A DNA stretch of 64,000 bases from Oscillospiraceae bacterium (GTDB lineage: Bacteria; Bacillota; Clostridia; Oscillospirales; Oscillospiraceae). The stretch covers positions 3,311,279 to 3,375,278 of the forward strand of contig AP025583.1 in assembly GCA_022846095.1 (NCBI GenBank), read 5' to 3'. Below the pieces are notes generated by a model. That model saw only the letters and a program-made list of their open reading frames with translations, ran no database searches and was not told the DNA's origin. Positions 56,745 to 63,771 of this stretch are shown piece by piece. The stretch's first letter is position 1, and each line of letters starts with the position of its first letter. Both the position numbers and the translations under genes were made by a program.

Positions 56745-57356
56745 ATGCGGGCGGGAGAGCACATCGATTTCGGCCCCTACGGCTGGTGCGTGCTGGAGGT
56801 CCGGGACGGCGCGGCCCTGATTATCACGCAGGACATCATAGGCCAGCGCCCTTACCACGATAAGCCCGGGGCCGTCACGTGGGCCGGCTGCGCGCTGAGG
56901 GGCTATCTCAACGGCGCGTTCTATGAGGGCTTCGGCAGGTCCGAGCAGGCGCGCATCCGCCCCGTGACGAATCAAAACCCGGACAACCACTGGTACGGCA
57001 CCGGCGGCGGGGAGGACACGCGGGACAACATTTTTCTGCTGTCCCTTGAGGGCGCCGCTTGCAGGTACTTTGGGGACAGCGGCGCTCTGCTGTACCATCC
57101 GGGGAAGAATCAAAGGTACTGGTTCCAGAGGAAGGATGTGAACAACGGCAGGCGGGCGGCCCGCTATGGCGGGTACGGCTGGTGGTGGTGGCTGCGCTCG
57201 CCCGGCCGGGCGGGCAACCGTGCGGTGTACATCTGGGGCGACGGGAACATCGGAATACAGGGCAACGGCACCTTCCGGTACGCCAGCACGACCCTGCACC
57301 CGGTATCCGGGGACAACAGCGGCGGCGTCCGCCCCGCCCTGTGGCTGAACCTGTAG
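56745..57356 (+). CDS. DUF6273 domain protein
   Basis: 203 aa from ATG 56745, 5 bp after the previous stop. 'HIDFGPYGWCVLEVRDGAALIITQDIIGQRPYH' at the start, 'LRGYLNGAFYEGF' and the C-terminal 'WWWWLRSPG', 'SGDNSGGVRPALWLNL' are the DUF6273 pattern, a beta-rich domain resembling C-type-lectin-like/formylglycine-fold C-termini common in gut Clostridia. There is no signal peptide, so it would be cytoplasmic here. No catalytic residue recognised. End of the radical-SAM transcript; no T-rich terminator was found until 57665. Confidence 0.78.
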   Translation: MRAGEHIDFGPYGWCVLEVRDGAALIITQDIIGQRPYHDKPGAVTWAGCALRGYLNGAFYEGFGRSEQARIRPVTNQNPDNHWYGTGGGEDTRDNIFLLSLEGAACRYFGDSGALLYHPGKNQRYWFQRKDVNNGRRAARYGGYGWWWWLRSPGRAGNRAVYIWGDGNIGIQGNGTFRYASTTLHPVSGDNSGGVRPALWLNL

Positions 57357-57458
57357 AAGGGGATCTGAAGCTGATGAAAGACAGCTGCGGCAATGGGAAG
57401 GATAACGTCATCGCACTTTCCACCATAGTGCATCAGGGTGTCCCCCGGACACCTGGAC

Positions 57459-57656
57459 CCTGCGGCACATGACCCGCCCATACTTGATAGTAGTTGCGGT
57501 TCAACAGGTGCCTGAAAAGCCGCACGTACTGCCATGCCCCGTACAGCGCTTGGCATTCGTAGGGGCCGATGCCCTCATCGGCCCGCTGCTCCAGGCCCGT
57601 AGGGGCGATTCACGAATCGCCCGTCCTCCATCGTGCGCCTTATCTGTCGAAGCCGC
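57459..57656 (+). repeat. dispersed intergenic repeat, copy B (~198 bp)
   Basis: Second copy of the repeat at 5233-5431, same orientation, with both hairpins intact (GGGCCGATG / CATCGGCCC and GGGCGATTC / GAATCGCCC). It fills most of the 356-bp gap 57357-57712. Just upstream GGTGTCC-CCC-GGACACC (57437-57453) forms another short hairpin. No gene is supported here. Confidence 0.75.
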
Positions 57657-57664
57657 AACAAACT

Positions 57665-57705
57665 AAAGCGGGCTGCCGGCCAGTGGCCGGCAGCCCGCTT
57701 TTTCT
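57665..57705. terminator. bidirectional terminator
   Basis: AAGCGGGCTGCCGGCC-AGT-GGCCGGCAGCCCGCTT, then TTT on the plus strand; TTTAG follows on the minus strand. It ends the metallo-hydrolase gene. Confidence 0.85.
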
Positions 57706-57712
57706 ATGTATT

Positions 57713-59311
57713 CTAGCGGTCCCACTTCTCGATCAGGGCCCGGAGCTGGTCGGCGAACCTGCCCAGATCCTTGTTGGCCCCGCCCCGGTTGTGGGCGATG
57801 ACCTCCAGGAGCTTGCGCCCGGTCTCCTCCAGGCGGCGGTAGGCCGGGGAGGCGGAGCTGGGCAGGGCCTGGGGCTTGGGCTCCAGCACCACGCCGGGGG
57901 AGAGCATCCGCCCGGCGAGCAGGTCGTAGACCTCCTCGTAGTTGGCCGAGTGGGCGGAGAAGCCCAGCTCCCGCAGCGTGGCGGCGTAGGCCTCGGTGAC
58001 GCTGCTCTCGCCGTGGACCACAAAGACCTCCCGGGGCTTGGGCGCGAAGGCGTTGATCCACTCCAGCAGGCCGTTCTTGTCCGCGTGGGAGGACAGACCG
58101 TGGAAGTTGACGATCTTCGCCCGGACGGCGATCTCCTCGCCGAAGAGCTTGACCTGTGTGGCCCCATCCAGCAGGCGGCGGCCCAGGGTGCCCTCACCCT
58201 GGTAGCCCACGAAGACGACGGTGCAGTTGGGCCGCCACAGGTTGTGCTTCAGGTGGTGGCGGATGCGGCCCGCGTCGCACATACCGGAGGCCGAGATGAT
58301 GACCTTGGGGGTCTTGTCCTCATTGAGGGCGCGGGACTCGTCCACGCTCTCGGTGACGGTGAGGCCGGGGAAGCGGAAGAGCGCCCCCTCCTTGAGGGCC
58401 GCGATGGCCTCCTCGTCCAGATAGCCGTGCAGATCGCCGGAGAAGATCCGGGTGGCCTCGCCCGCCAGGGGGGAGTCCACCACCACGGTGAAGTTGGGCA
58501 CGCTCTTGACCATGCCCTGCTCCTTCATCTCCCGGATGAAGTACAGCAGCTCCTGGGTACGGCCCACGGCGAAGGAGGGGATGACCACGTTGCCCCCGTT
58601 GCCCAGGGTCTCGTCGATGATGGCGGCCAGATCCCGGGTGTAGTCCGGGGTGTCGCTCACATCGTGCAGGCGGTCGCCGTAGGTGCTCTCGGTGAGCACG
58701 TAGTCGGCCTCCTTTAAGTAGGAGGGGTCCCGGATAATGGGCTGGTTCTTGTTGCCGATGTCCCCGGAGAAGACGATTTTCCGCGTCTCGCCCCCCTCGG
58801 TGAGCCAAACCTCCACGCTGGCCGAGCCCAGCAGGTGCCCCGCGTCGGTAAAGCGGAGCTTCACCCCGTCCGCCACCTGGAGGGTGACGCCGTACTCGCA
58901 GGTGACGATGTGCTCCAGCGCCGCCTCCGCGTCCGCCACGGTGTACAGCGGCTCCACCGGGGGCCTGCCCGCACGGGCGCCCTTCTGGTTCTGCCACTGC
59001 GCGTCGCTCTCCTGGATGTGGGCGGAGTCCCGCAGCATGATGGACAGCAGCTGCCCGGTCAGCCGGGTGCAGTAGATGTTGCCGGTAAAGCCCTGCTTTA
59101 CCAGCAGGGGGATACGCCCCGAGTGGTCGATATGGGCGTGGGTGACGATCACGTCGTCGATGTATCCCGGGTTAAAGTCCAGCTCCCGGTTGTCCCGCTC
59201 GTCCCGGCCCTGCTGGAGCCCGCAGTCCACAAGTATCTTCCGTCCGCCGGCCTCCACACAGTGGCAGCTGCCTGTGACCGCCTTGGCGGCCCCGAAAAAG
59301 GTGAGCTTCAT
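57713..59311 (-). CDS. MBL-fold metallo-hydrolase with beta-CASP and RMMBL domains (RNA-processing type)
   Basis: 532 aa from ATG 59311 with AAAGGAGG 8 bp upstream. Metallo-beta-lactamase motifs: 'FFGAAKAVTGSCHCVEAGGRKILVDCG', 'VIVTHAHIDHSGRIP' (H-x-H-x-D-H), 'TDAGHLLGSASVEVWL', 'IVFSGDIGNK'. The beta-CASP part has 'YVLTESTYGDR', 'GNVVIPSFAVGRTQELLYFI', 'KVIISASGMCDAGRIRHHLKHNLW', and the C-terminal motif 'HGLSSHADKNGLLEWI' and 'VHGESS'. This is the CPSF/YsaA-like group, expected to cleave RNA with two zinc ions. Single gene with its own promoter. Confidence 0.93.
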   Translation of the reverse strand: MKLTFFGAAKAVTGSCHCVEAGGRKILVDCGLQQGRDERDNRELDFNPGYIDDVIVTHAHIDHSGRIPLLVKQGFTGNIYCTRLTGQLLSIMLRDSAHIQESDAQWQNQKGARAGRPPVEPLYTVADAEAALEHIVTCEYGVTLQVADGVKLRFTDAGHLLGSASVEVWLTEGGETRKIVFSGDIGNKNQPIIRDPSYLKEADYVLTESTYGDRLHDVSDTPDYTRDLAAIIDETLGNGGNVVIPSFAVGRTQELLYFIREMKEQGMVKSVPNFTVVVDSPLAGEATRIFSGDLHGYLDEEAIAALKEGALFRFPGLTVTESVDESRALNEDKTPKVIISASGMCDAGRIRHHLKHNLWRPNCTVVFVGYQGEGTLGRRLLDGATQVKLFGEEIAVRAKIVNFHGLSSHADKNGLLEWINAFAPKPREVFVVHGESSVTEAYAATLRELGFSAHSANYEEVYDLLAGRMLSPGVVLEPKPQALPSSASPAYRRLEETGRKLLEVIAHNRGGANKDLGRFADQLRALIEKWDR

Positions 59312-59343
59312 ATGCGCGCCTCCTTTGTCTAATCTACACAAAT

Positions 59344-59372
59344 ATTGTAGCGCCATACGCGGCCCATGTCAA
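59344..59372 (-). promoter_or_regulatory. promoter of beta-CASP hydrolase gene
   Basis: Minus strand TTGACA (59372-59367), 17-bp spacer, TACAAT (59349-59344). Confidence 0.8.
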
Positions 59373-59379
59373 AGAAAAC

Positions 59380-59580
59380 TTACAAGGACTCCCGCAGCCG
59401 CCGCTCCAGCGAGCGGTAGGAGGGGCAGCAGATCCGCCGCCCCAGGGCCGCAGAGAGGGCACCGTTCCACTCCTCCAGGGTGTAGCGCTCCACCTCCAGC
59501 ACCGTGAGCAGGGTGAACAGCCACACCGGGTCGGCCGGGTGGCCCAGCCGCGCCAGCCTGGACAAAATCCGGTTCTCCAA
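59380..59580 (-). CDS. small protein of unknown function (66 aa)
   Basis: TTG 59580 follows AAGGGAGGTG at 9 bp, a strong ribosome site for so small a frame. The predicted protein is helical, rich in Leu, Arg and Glu, with 'WLFTLLTVLEVERYTLEEWNGALSAALG' and a basic C-terminus; no signal peptide or membrane span is convincing. I do not recognise a family. The amphipathic, charged composition is protein-like, unlike the Gly/Ala/Pro-rich out-of-frame alternatives here. It lies just upstream of the beta-CASP gene but ends before that gene's promoter. Confidence 0.5.
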   Translation of the reverse strand: MENRILSRLARLGHPADPVWLFTLLTVLEVERYTLEEWNGALSAALGRRICCPSYRSLERRLRESL

Positions 59581-59636
59581 GGGTCACACCTCCCTTTCCG
59601 CCATCCTATGCCGGGCCGCGCAGCCCTGTCACAAGC

Positions 59637-59676
59637 AAAGAGCGTCAAACGGCCTCGTGGGCGTTTGACGCTCTTT
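59637..59676. other. hairpin of unclear role upstream of LytTR gene
   Basis: AAAGAGCGTCAAACG / CGTTTGACGCTCTTT, perfect 15-bp stem, 10-base loop. It lies between the divergent 66-aa gene and the LytTR gene. It looks like a terminator, but no known gene on either strand ends here. Could shield the downstream locus from readthrough. Confidence 0.55.
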
Positions 59677-59815
59677 CTCTGTTACTTTACAAAAAATCTG
59701 TCAATCCGTGGCGTTTTTTCGCCGTTGCGTGCCGAATTATGACAAGAGGGCTAACCCAAAGCGTATATATTTAGACATGGACGGCGGTCCTGCTTCTGAA
59801 AAGGGGGGGCGACCC

Positions 59816-60568
59816 ATGGAAGTTGTCATCTTTTCAGCCGGAGCGGTACTGAGAGACCAAATCCGCCGGGCCGTCGAAGCCGCGCTGACCTACCGTCAGG
59901 GCGCGCTGCTCTCCCTCTATCCCGACAGCCCTAAGACCGGAGCGGAGCTCCTGCAGCTGGCGCGGTCGGACAGATCCTGGCTGGTCATTATGCAGACGGG
60001 CGGGGACCCGGCATGGCTGGAGCTGTGCGAGGCCTTCCAGCGGCGGGCGGATCGGGCGTGGTTCCTGCTGCTGGGGCGCGGCGCGGCGGAGTGCCTGGCG
60101 GCGGTGCAGCGGCATCTTCATCTCGCGGACTATCTCCTGGAGCAGGACCCCCGTCTGGCGGAGACGCTGCGGGAGAGCCTGAACCGCTTCACCGGCGGCG
60201 TGGTGCCCGTGTGCGGCGGCCTGTTCACCTGGCGGGACGAGGCGTTCCACCTTACCCCATTTGAGGAAATATGTTATATTGAGACCATCAAGCGCACCCA
60301 CCGCTGCGCCGTGGTGGGCCGGAGCGACCGGGGTGAGCTGCGGTGCGGCATCGAGGAGCTGATCCGCCGCCTGGACGAGCGCTTCTGCCTCTGCCGGCCG
60401 TCCACCATCGCCAACCTGGCCAACGTGCGGGGCATCGATTTAAAGGACCGCTGCCTGTATTTCGGCGGCGGCCTCAGCTGCGGCTTCTCCGCCAGCAAGC
60501 GGCGCTTTATGCGGCAGCTTTCGCAAAACAGTGCGTCCATCGGGGCGCTTTGCTGTACCAGGGAATAA
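59816..60568 (+). CDS. LytTR-family DNA-binding regulator with degenerate receiver-like domain
   Basis: 250 aa from ATG 59816, behind AAGGGGGGG. The N-terminal ~125 residues follow receiver-domain strand/helix order ('VVIFSAGAVLRDQIRRAVEAAL', 'SWLVIMQTGGDPAWLELCEAF', 'RAWFLLLGRG') but lack the acidic pair and the phosphoacceptor Asp. The C-terminal 100 residues are a LytTR domain: 'FHLTPFEEICYIETIKRTHRCAVVGRSDRGELRCGIEELIRRLDERFCLCRPSTIANLANVRGIDLKDRCLYFGGGLSCGFSASKRRFMRQL'. LytTR regulators control peptide, bacteriocin and virulence genes in Firmicutes. It stands 84 bp upstream of the 206-aa gene and is its probable activator. Signal unknown. Confidence 0.85.
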   Translation: MEVVIFSAGAVLRDQIRRAVEAALTYRQGALLSLYPDSPKTGAELLQLARSDRSWLVIMQTGGDPAWLELCEAFQRRADRAWFLLLGRGAAECLAAVQRHLHLADYLLEQDPRLAETLRESLNRFTGGVVPVCGGLFTWRDEAFHLTPFEEICYIETIKRTHRCAVVGRSDRGELRCGIEELIRRLDERFCLCRPSTIANLANVRGIDLKDRCLYFGGGLSCGFSASKRRFMRQLSQNSASIGALCCTRE

Positions 60569-60652
60569 GACGGGGCCCACAGGCCCTGTTTTAGAGGGAG
60601 CGCGGCGGCCGCGCGCGCCCGATATACTATTTTGGAAAAGGAGCGAACCATC

Positions 60653-61273
60653 ATGAGCAAGAATACCGACCTTAAGATCCGCGTTATCAGCAACCTGAGC
60701 ACCACCCAGCAGGTCCTTCTGTACCAGCAGGACATCCAGACCAACGTGAAGAACTTCCTCACCGCCGCCTGGGAGCATCCCCATATCGCCCCCAAGGCCC
60801 GCTACGATGTGACCCTGCCCATGCAGATCGCCGTCAGCGCCGCCTCCGACATCGGCTCCGGCCGCATGACCACCAAGCAGATGGTGGCCGAGTACAACTC
60901 CGCCTGGGAGATCTACAACAACAACAACGGCCTGGACATCCGCGCGGGCGAGGGCCCGGCCCCCACCATGGACACCATCGAGGTGCTCAACAAGTGCCAT
61001 ACCACCAAATTCGCCGTGGTGACCAAGGACGAAAAGCCCCTGTTCGCCTGTGAGGTGCGCCCGGAGTTCCGCGTCAACTTCGCCATCCACCCCAAGCTGT
61101 ACGTGGCCCTGAGCGATATGGAGATCCACGAGGCCTTTTTCGACGCGGCCACCCTGTCCAAGACCCCCATCACCATCGACTACGAGGGCCAGCAGTACGT
61201 CACCATCCATCTGGACGAGAACGTCAGCACCGGCCTCATCACCATTACCTACGACTTCGAGAAGTTTATGTAG
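60653..61273 (+). CDS. unrecognised 206-aa protein, possible substrate/partner of the DUF4135 enzyme
   Basis: ATG 60653 follows AAAAGGAG at 9 bp; TATACT at 60623 is a likely -10 without a clear -35. The protein is acidic to neutral, soluble, mixed alpha/beta, without signal peptide or membrane span. Two Cys only, many Thr, Asn and Val. A short 'YNNNNG' turn follows 'NSAWEI' near residue 90. The second half is beta-rich ('YVALSDMEIHEAFFDAATL', 'YVTIHLDENVSTGLITITYDFEKF'). Codons are strongly biased to C-ending and AAG forms, as in highly expressed genes. I do not recognise a family. A stable hairpin separates it from the DUF4135 gene, consistent with a product made in excess over the enzyme. 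Confidence 0.8.
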   Translation: MSKNTDLKIRVISNLSTTQQVLLYQQDIQTNVKNFLTAAWEHPHIAPKARYDVTLPMQIAVSAASDIGSGRMTTKQMVAEYNSAWEIYNNNNGLDIRAGEGPAPTMDTIEVLNKCHTTKFAVVTKDEKPLFACEVRPEFRVNFAIHPKLYVALSDMEIHEAFFDAATLSKTPITIDYEGQQYVTIHLDENVSTGLITITYDFEKFM

Positions 61274-61310
61274 GGGGCGCGCTTCCACACACTCCCACTC
61301 ACATAAAAAT

Positions 61311-61349
61311 GCGGGCGGCGCCATGGCGGAATGCCGTGGCGCCGCCCGC
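61311..61349 (+). other. intercistronic hairpin between 206-aa gene and DUF4135 gene
   Basis: GCGGGCGGCGCCA / TGGCGCCGCCCGC, extended inward by TGGC/GCCG to about 17 bp with loop GGAAT. No T-run follows. It should slow 3' decay of the first gene's mRNA or partly attenuate the downstream genes. Confidence 0.7.
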
Positions 61350-61371
61350 GCGTATTTGAAAGGAATTATCT

Positions 61372-62925
61372 ATGACAACTGACGAGATTCGGGCCCTGTT
61401 GACCGGCCTGAATGCAACGCCGGCCATTACCGATGGATTCATCGGCGTATACGTGAGCCAGTCGCAGGCGTATCAGCAGGGGGCCGACGCCCTGCTTCAC
61501 GATCTGACGGGCGCGGAGGCCACCGAGGATGACCGGATGCTGATTGTGGCGCAGCTTTTCCTGCTCCAGGATCTGTCGTGCAGCATCCATGACGAACCCC
61601 TCCAGTTTTTCGAGGTGCTGCGCGGGCAGTTTACCCCTAACCAGCGCATTCAGTGCTGCAAGGACATGGGGATGATCTGCGGACTGGTGCCCGCCGAATC
61701 CAGAGGCACGGTGCTGCGCGACATGGTCATGTACGGAACCATCCCACTGTACGCAGGCGCCTATGAAAACCCAAAATTTTCCGCAATTATGGCGCAGCGC
61801 ATCAATCTGCTGTGCTGCTTTCTCAGCGGCCTCTCGGCCAGCGGGACAGCCGTGGCGGTTTTCAGCGGCCGGGCCTGCGATCTGCTTCCCACCGGCTCTG
61901 ACCCCCACATGAACCACAAGCAGGTGGTTATCCTGCGCGCGCGGAGCGACAAATCCCTCTTGCGGGTCTACAAGCCCCGCAGCGTCTTTCCCGACCGGGC
62001 GGTACAGCGCTGCCTGGAGGTGCTGAACAAGGGCCTGCCATCGGAGTTACGGCTCCCCGTACTGGATGTAAAGCCCGACGCAAGCGACACCTGCGGCAGC
62101 GAAGCACTGGCACGGAAAAAGGATACCATGGATCCCACCACAGCCGCCCGGTATTACCGGCAGATGGGGGCTCTGATCTGCATCACCAAGCTCATTGGGC
62201 TGACCGACGTGCACCAGGACAACGTAATGCCCACTGAGACGGGGCCTGTCGTGATAGACGCTGAATGTGCGCTGGACCCGTGGATTATGCGCAGCGGCGA
62301 GCTGTTTGCCACGTGTATGAACGCCGCCCTGGCAGAGTCCGGGACTGAGCAAGGTCCGGATACTGCCCTGGCCCAATTCACAATTTCCGGCCGCGGGAAA
62401 AGTGACGATCTGTTCCGCAGCTACGCCGGCGAAATCAGGGCGGGGTACAGCCTGGCGCTCACCTGCTGCCGGGGGCTGCGGGAGGAGCTGTTCACGCTCA
62501 TCGCCCGGCAGATGGCCACCGTGCGCAAAATCCGCTACGTGCCGCTGGGTACCGGCTCTTTCTATGAGATGGCCGGCAACTACTATTACGACGCGGCACT
62601 GACCGGGCAGAACACCTATAAAACACTGGCCGGCCGGATAGCGCGCTTCGGCCTGCCCGCGCAGGAGGGAGGATACCCCGGATGGCGCAAGGAGCTGGAA
62701 CGGTCTGTCCGGGCGAGCCTCGACAGAGGGGACGTGCCCTACTTTACCCTGTCCATGCCGGGCAGCGGCAGCGCGGCTGGAGACATCGCCTGTGATGGCG
62801 TCGTCGTTGGAAATGCGGGCTACCTGTTCAAAACACCAATCGAGTCGGTGCTGGAGGAAAACCTGAATTTCCTGGAGTCAGTCAGCGCGCGGGCCCAGCT
62901 GGAACTCCTGCTGCAGGGGGGCTAG
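61372..62925 (+). CDS. stand-alone LanM-type dehydratase/kinase domain protein (DUF4135)
   Basis: 517 aa from ATG 61372, AAAGGA 9 bp upstream. Resembles the N-terminal dehydratase domain of class II lanthipeptide synthetases (LanM), which has a lipid-kinase-like fold. Lys201 in 'YKPRSVFPD', then D-x-H-x-x-N (Asp279, His281, Asn284) in 'LTDVHQDNVMP' and D-x-E (Asp296, Glu298) in 'VVIDAECALDPW' match the phosphate-transfer residues known from CylM, with the same 12-residue spacing between Asn and Asp. The C-terminal LanC cyclase domain is absent: LanM proteins are about 900-1000 aa. No lanthipeptide-like precursor lies nearby. It probably phosphorylates, and perhaps dehydrates, a Ser/Thr residue in a partner; the 206-aa protein is the nearest candidate. 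Confidence 0.8.
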   Translation: MTTDEIRALLTGLNATPAITDGFIGVYVSQSQAYQQGADALLHDLTGAEATEDDRMLIVAQLFLLQDLSCSIHDEPLQFFEVLRGQFTPNQRIQCCKDMGMICGLVPAESRGTVLRDMVMYGTIPLYAGAYENPKFSAIMAQRINLLCCFLSGLSASGTAVAVFSGRACDLLPTGSDPHMNHKQVVILRARSDKSLLRVYKPRSVFPDRAVQRCLEVLNKGLPSELRLPVLDVKPDASDTCGSEALARKKDTMDPTTAARYYRQMGALICITKLIGLTDVHQDNVMPTETGPVVIDAECALDPWIMRSGELFATCMNAALAESGTEQGPDTALAQFTISGRGKSDDLFRSYAGEIRAGYSLALTCCRGLREELFTLIARQMATVRKIRYVPLGTGSFYEMAGNYYYDAALTGQNTYKTLAGRIARFGLPAQEGGYPGWRKELERSVRASLDRGDVPYFTLSMPGSGSAAGDIACDGVVVGNAGYLFKTPIESVLEENLNFLESVSARAQLELLLQGG

Positions 62926-62928
62926 CCC

Positions 62929-63756
62929 ATGACATCTCAGCCGGATGAACGCTTCCGCAAAGCCGGGCTGGCGGTAACCGAAACCCTGACCCTGGTCAAC
63001 TTCGGCCGCGGCGGGCCGGACCGGCATATTGAGTACCTGGTGGTGCACTACGTGGGGGCCACCGGCGGCGCCGCGGACAATGCCGCGTATTACCGCAGCG
63101 TCTACCGGGGGGCCTCGGCCCACTACTTCGTGGACTTCGACGGCTCGGTGGTCCAGGTGGTGCGGGACGAGGACGTGGCCTGGCACTGCGGCACCCGCGG
63201 CAGCTACAAGCACCCCTGGTGCCGCAACCTGAACAGCATCGGCATCGAGCTGTGCGTGCGCAACGGGCACGGTAACGTGCAGGACACCGGGCCCCACGCG
63301 GGCTGGTATTTTGAAACGGCCACCCTCCAGGCGGCCCAGCGGCTGCTGCGCCTGCTGATGGGGCAGTACGGCATTGCCCCGGACCACGTGCTGCGCCACT
63401 TCGACGTGACGGGGAAGATGTGCCCCGCCCCCTTCTGCAACGGCCAGCTCGACTGGGAGGAATTCAAGCGGGGCATCCGGGAGGCGCAGCCCCCGCCCCC
63501 CGCCCCGTCCCCGGGCGGCGGCTCCGTGCAACCCGCGCCCGCGCCGGACGATAGGGGCTTCGACGCTGAAATGGCGCGCTATCTGGCCGGCAGGGCGGCC
63601 CTGCCCGGCTCCGGCTGGTCCTGCGCCGCCCGGGAGTGGGCCCTGCGCCGGGCGCTGGTGCAGGGGGATGAAAAGGGCCGGGTGGCCTGGGGCGGCTTCG
63701 TCACGCTGGAGCAGGTGATCCAGGTGCTGTACCGGTTCGGCAGAAAAACAAAATAA
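62929..63756 (+). CDS. N-acetylmuramoyl-L-alanine amidase (Amidase_2/PGRP fold)
   Basis: 275 aa from ATG 62929, 3 bp after the DUF4135 gene, GGGGGG upstream. Zinc ligands of the family: His40 in 'EYLVVHYVGATGG', His157 in 'VLRHFDVTGKMCPAPF' and Cys165. Typical 'AHYFVDFDGSVVQVVRDEDVAWHCG' and 'NLNSIGIELCVRNG' stretches. The catalytic domain ends near residue 185; a Pro-rich linker and an ~85-residue C-terminal helical region follow ('MARYLAGRAALPGSGWSCAAREWALRRALVQG'), possibly wall-binding. No signal peptide, so export needs a holin; one follows 15 bp downstream. Cleaves the MurNAc-L-Ala bond of peptidoglycan. Confidence 0.92.
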   Translation: MTSQPDERFRKAGLAVTETLTLVNFGRGGPDRHIEYLVVHYVGATGGAADNAAYYRSVYRGASAHYFVDFDGSVVQVVRDEDVAWHCGTRGSYKHPWCRNLNSIGIELCVRNGHGNVQDTGPHAGWYFETATLQAAQRLLRLLMGQYGIAPDHVLRHFDVTGKMCPAPFCNGQLDWEEFKRGIREAQPPPPAPSPGGGSVQPAPAPDDRGFDAEMARYLAGRAALPGSGWSCAAREWALRRALVQGDEKGRVAWGGFVTLEQVIQVLYRFGRKTK

Positions 63757-63771
63757 AAAGGAGAGTTTAAC

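Noticed and set aside
57469-57666. Open frames inside the intergenic repeat copies
   Set aside because: Frames are not kept between the two copies and differ by an indel; the conserved features are hairpins, not codons.
60653-61273. The 206-aa protein as a lanthipeptide precursor
   Set aside because: Too long, only two Cys, no double-glycine-type leader end and no Cys/Ser/Thr-rich core at the C-terminus. Retained only as a possible protein partner.
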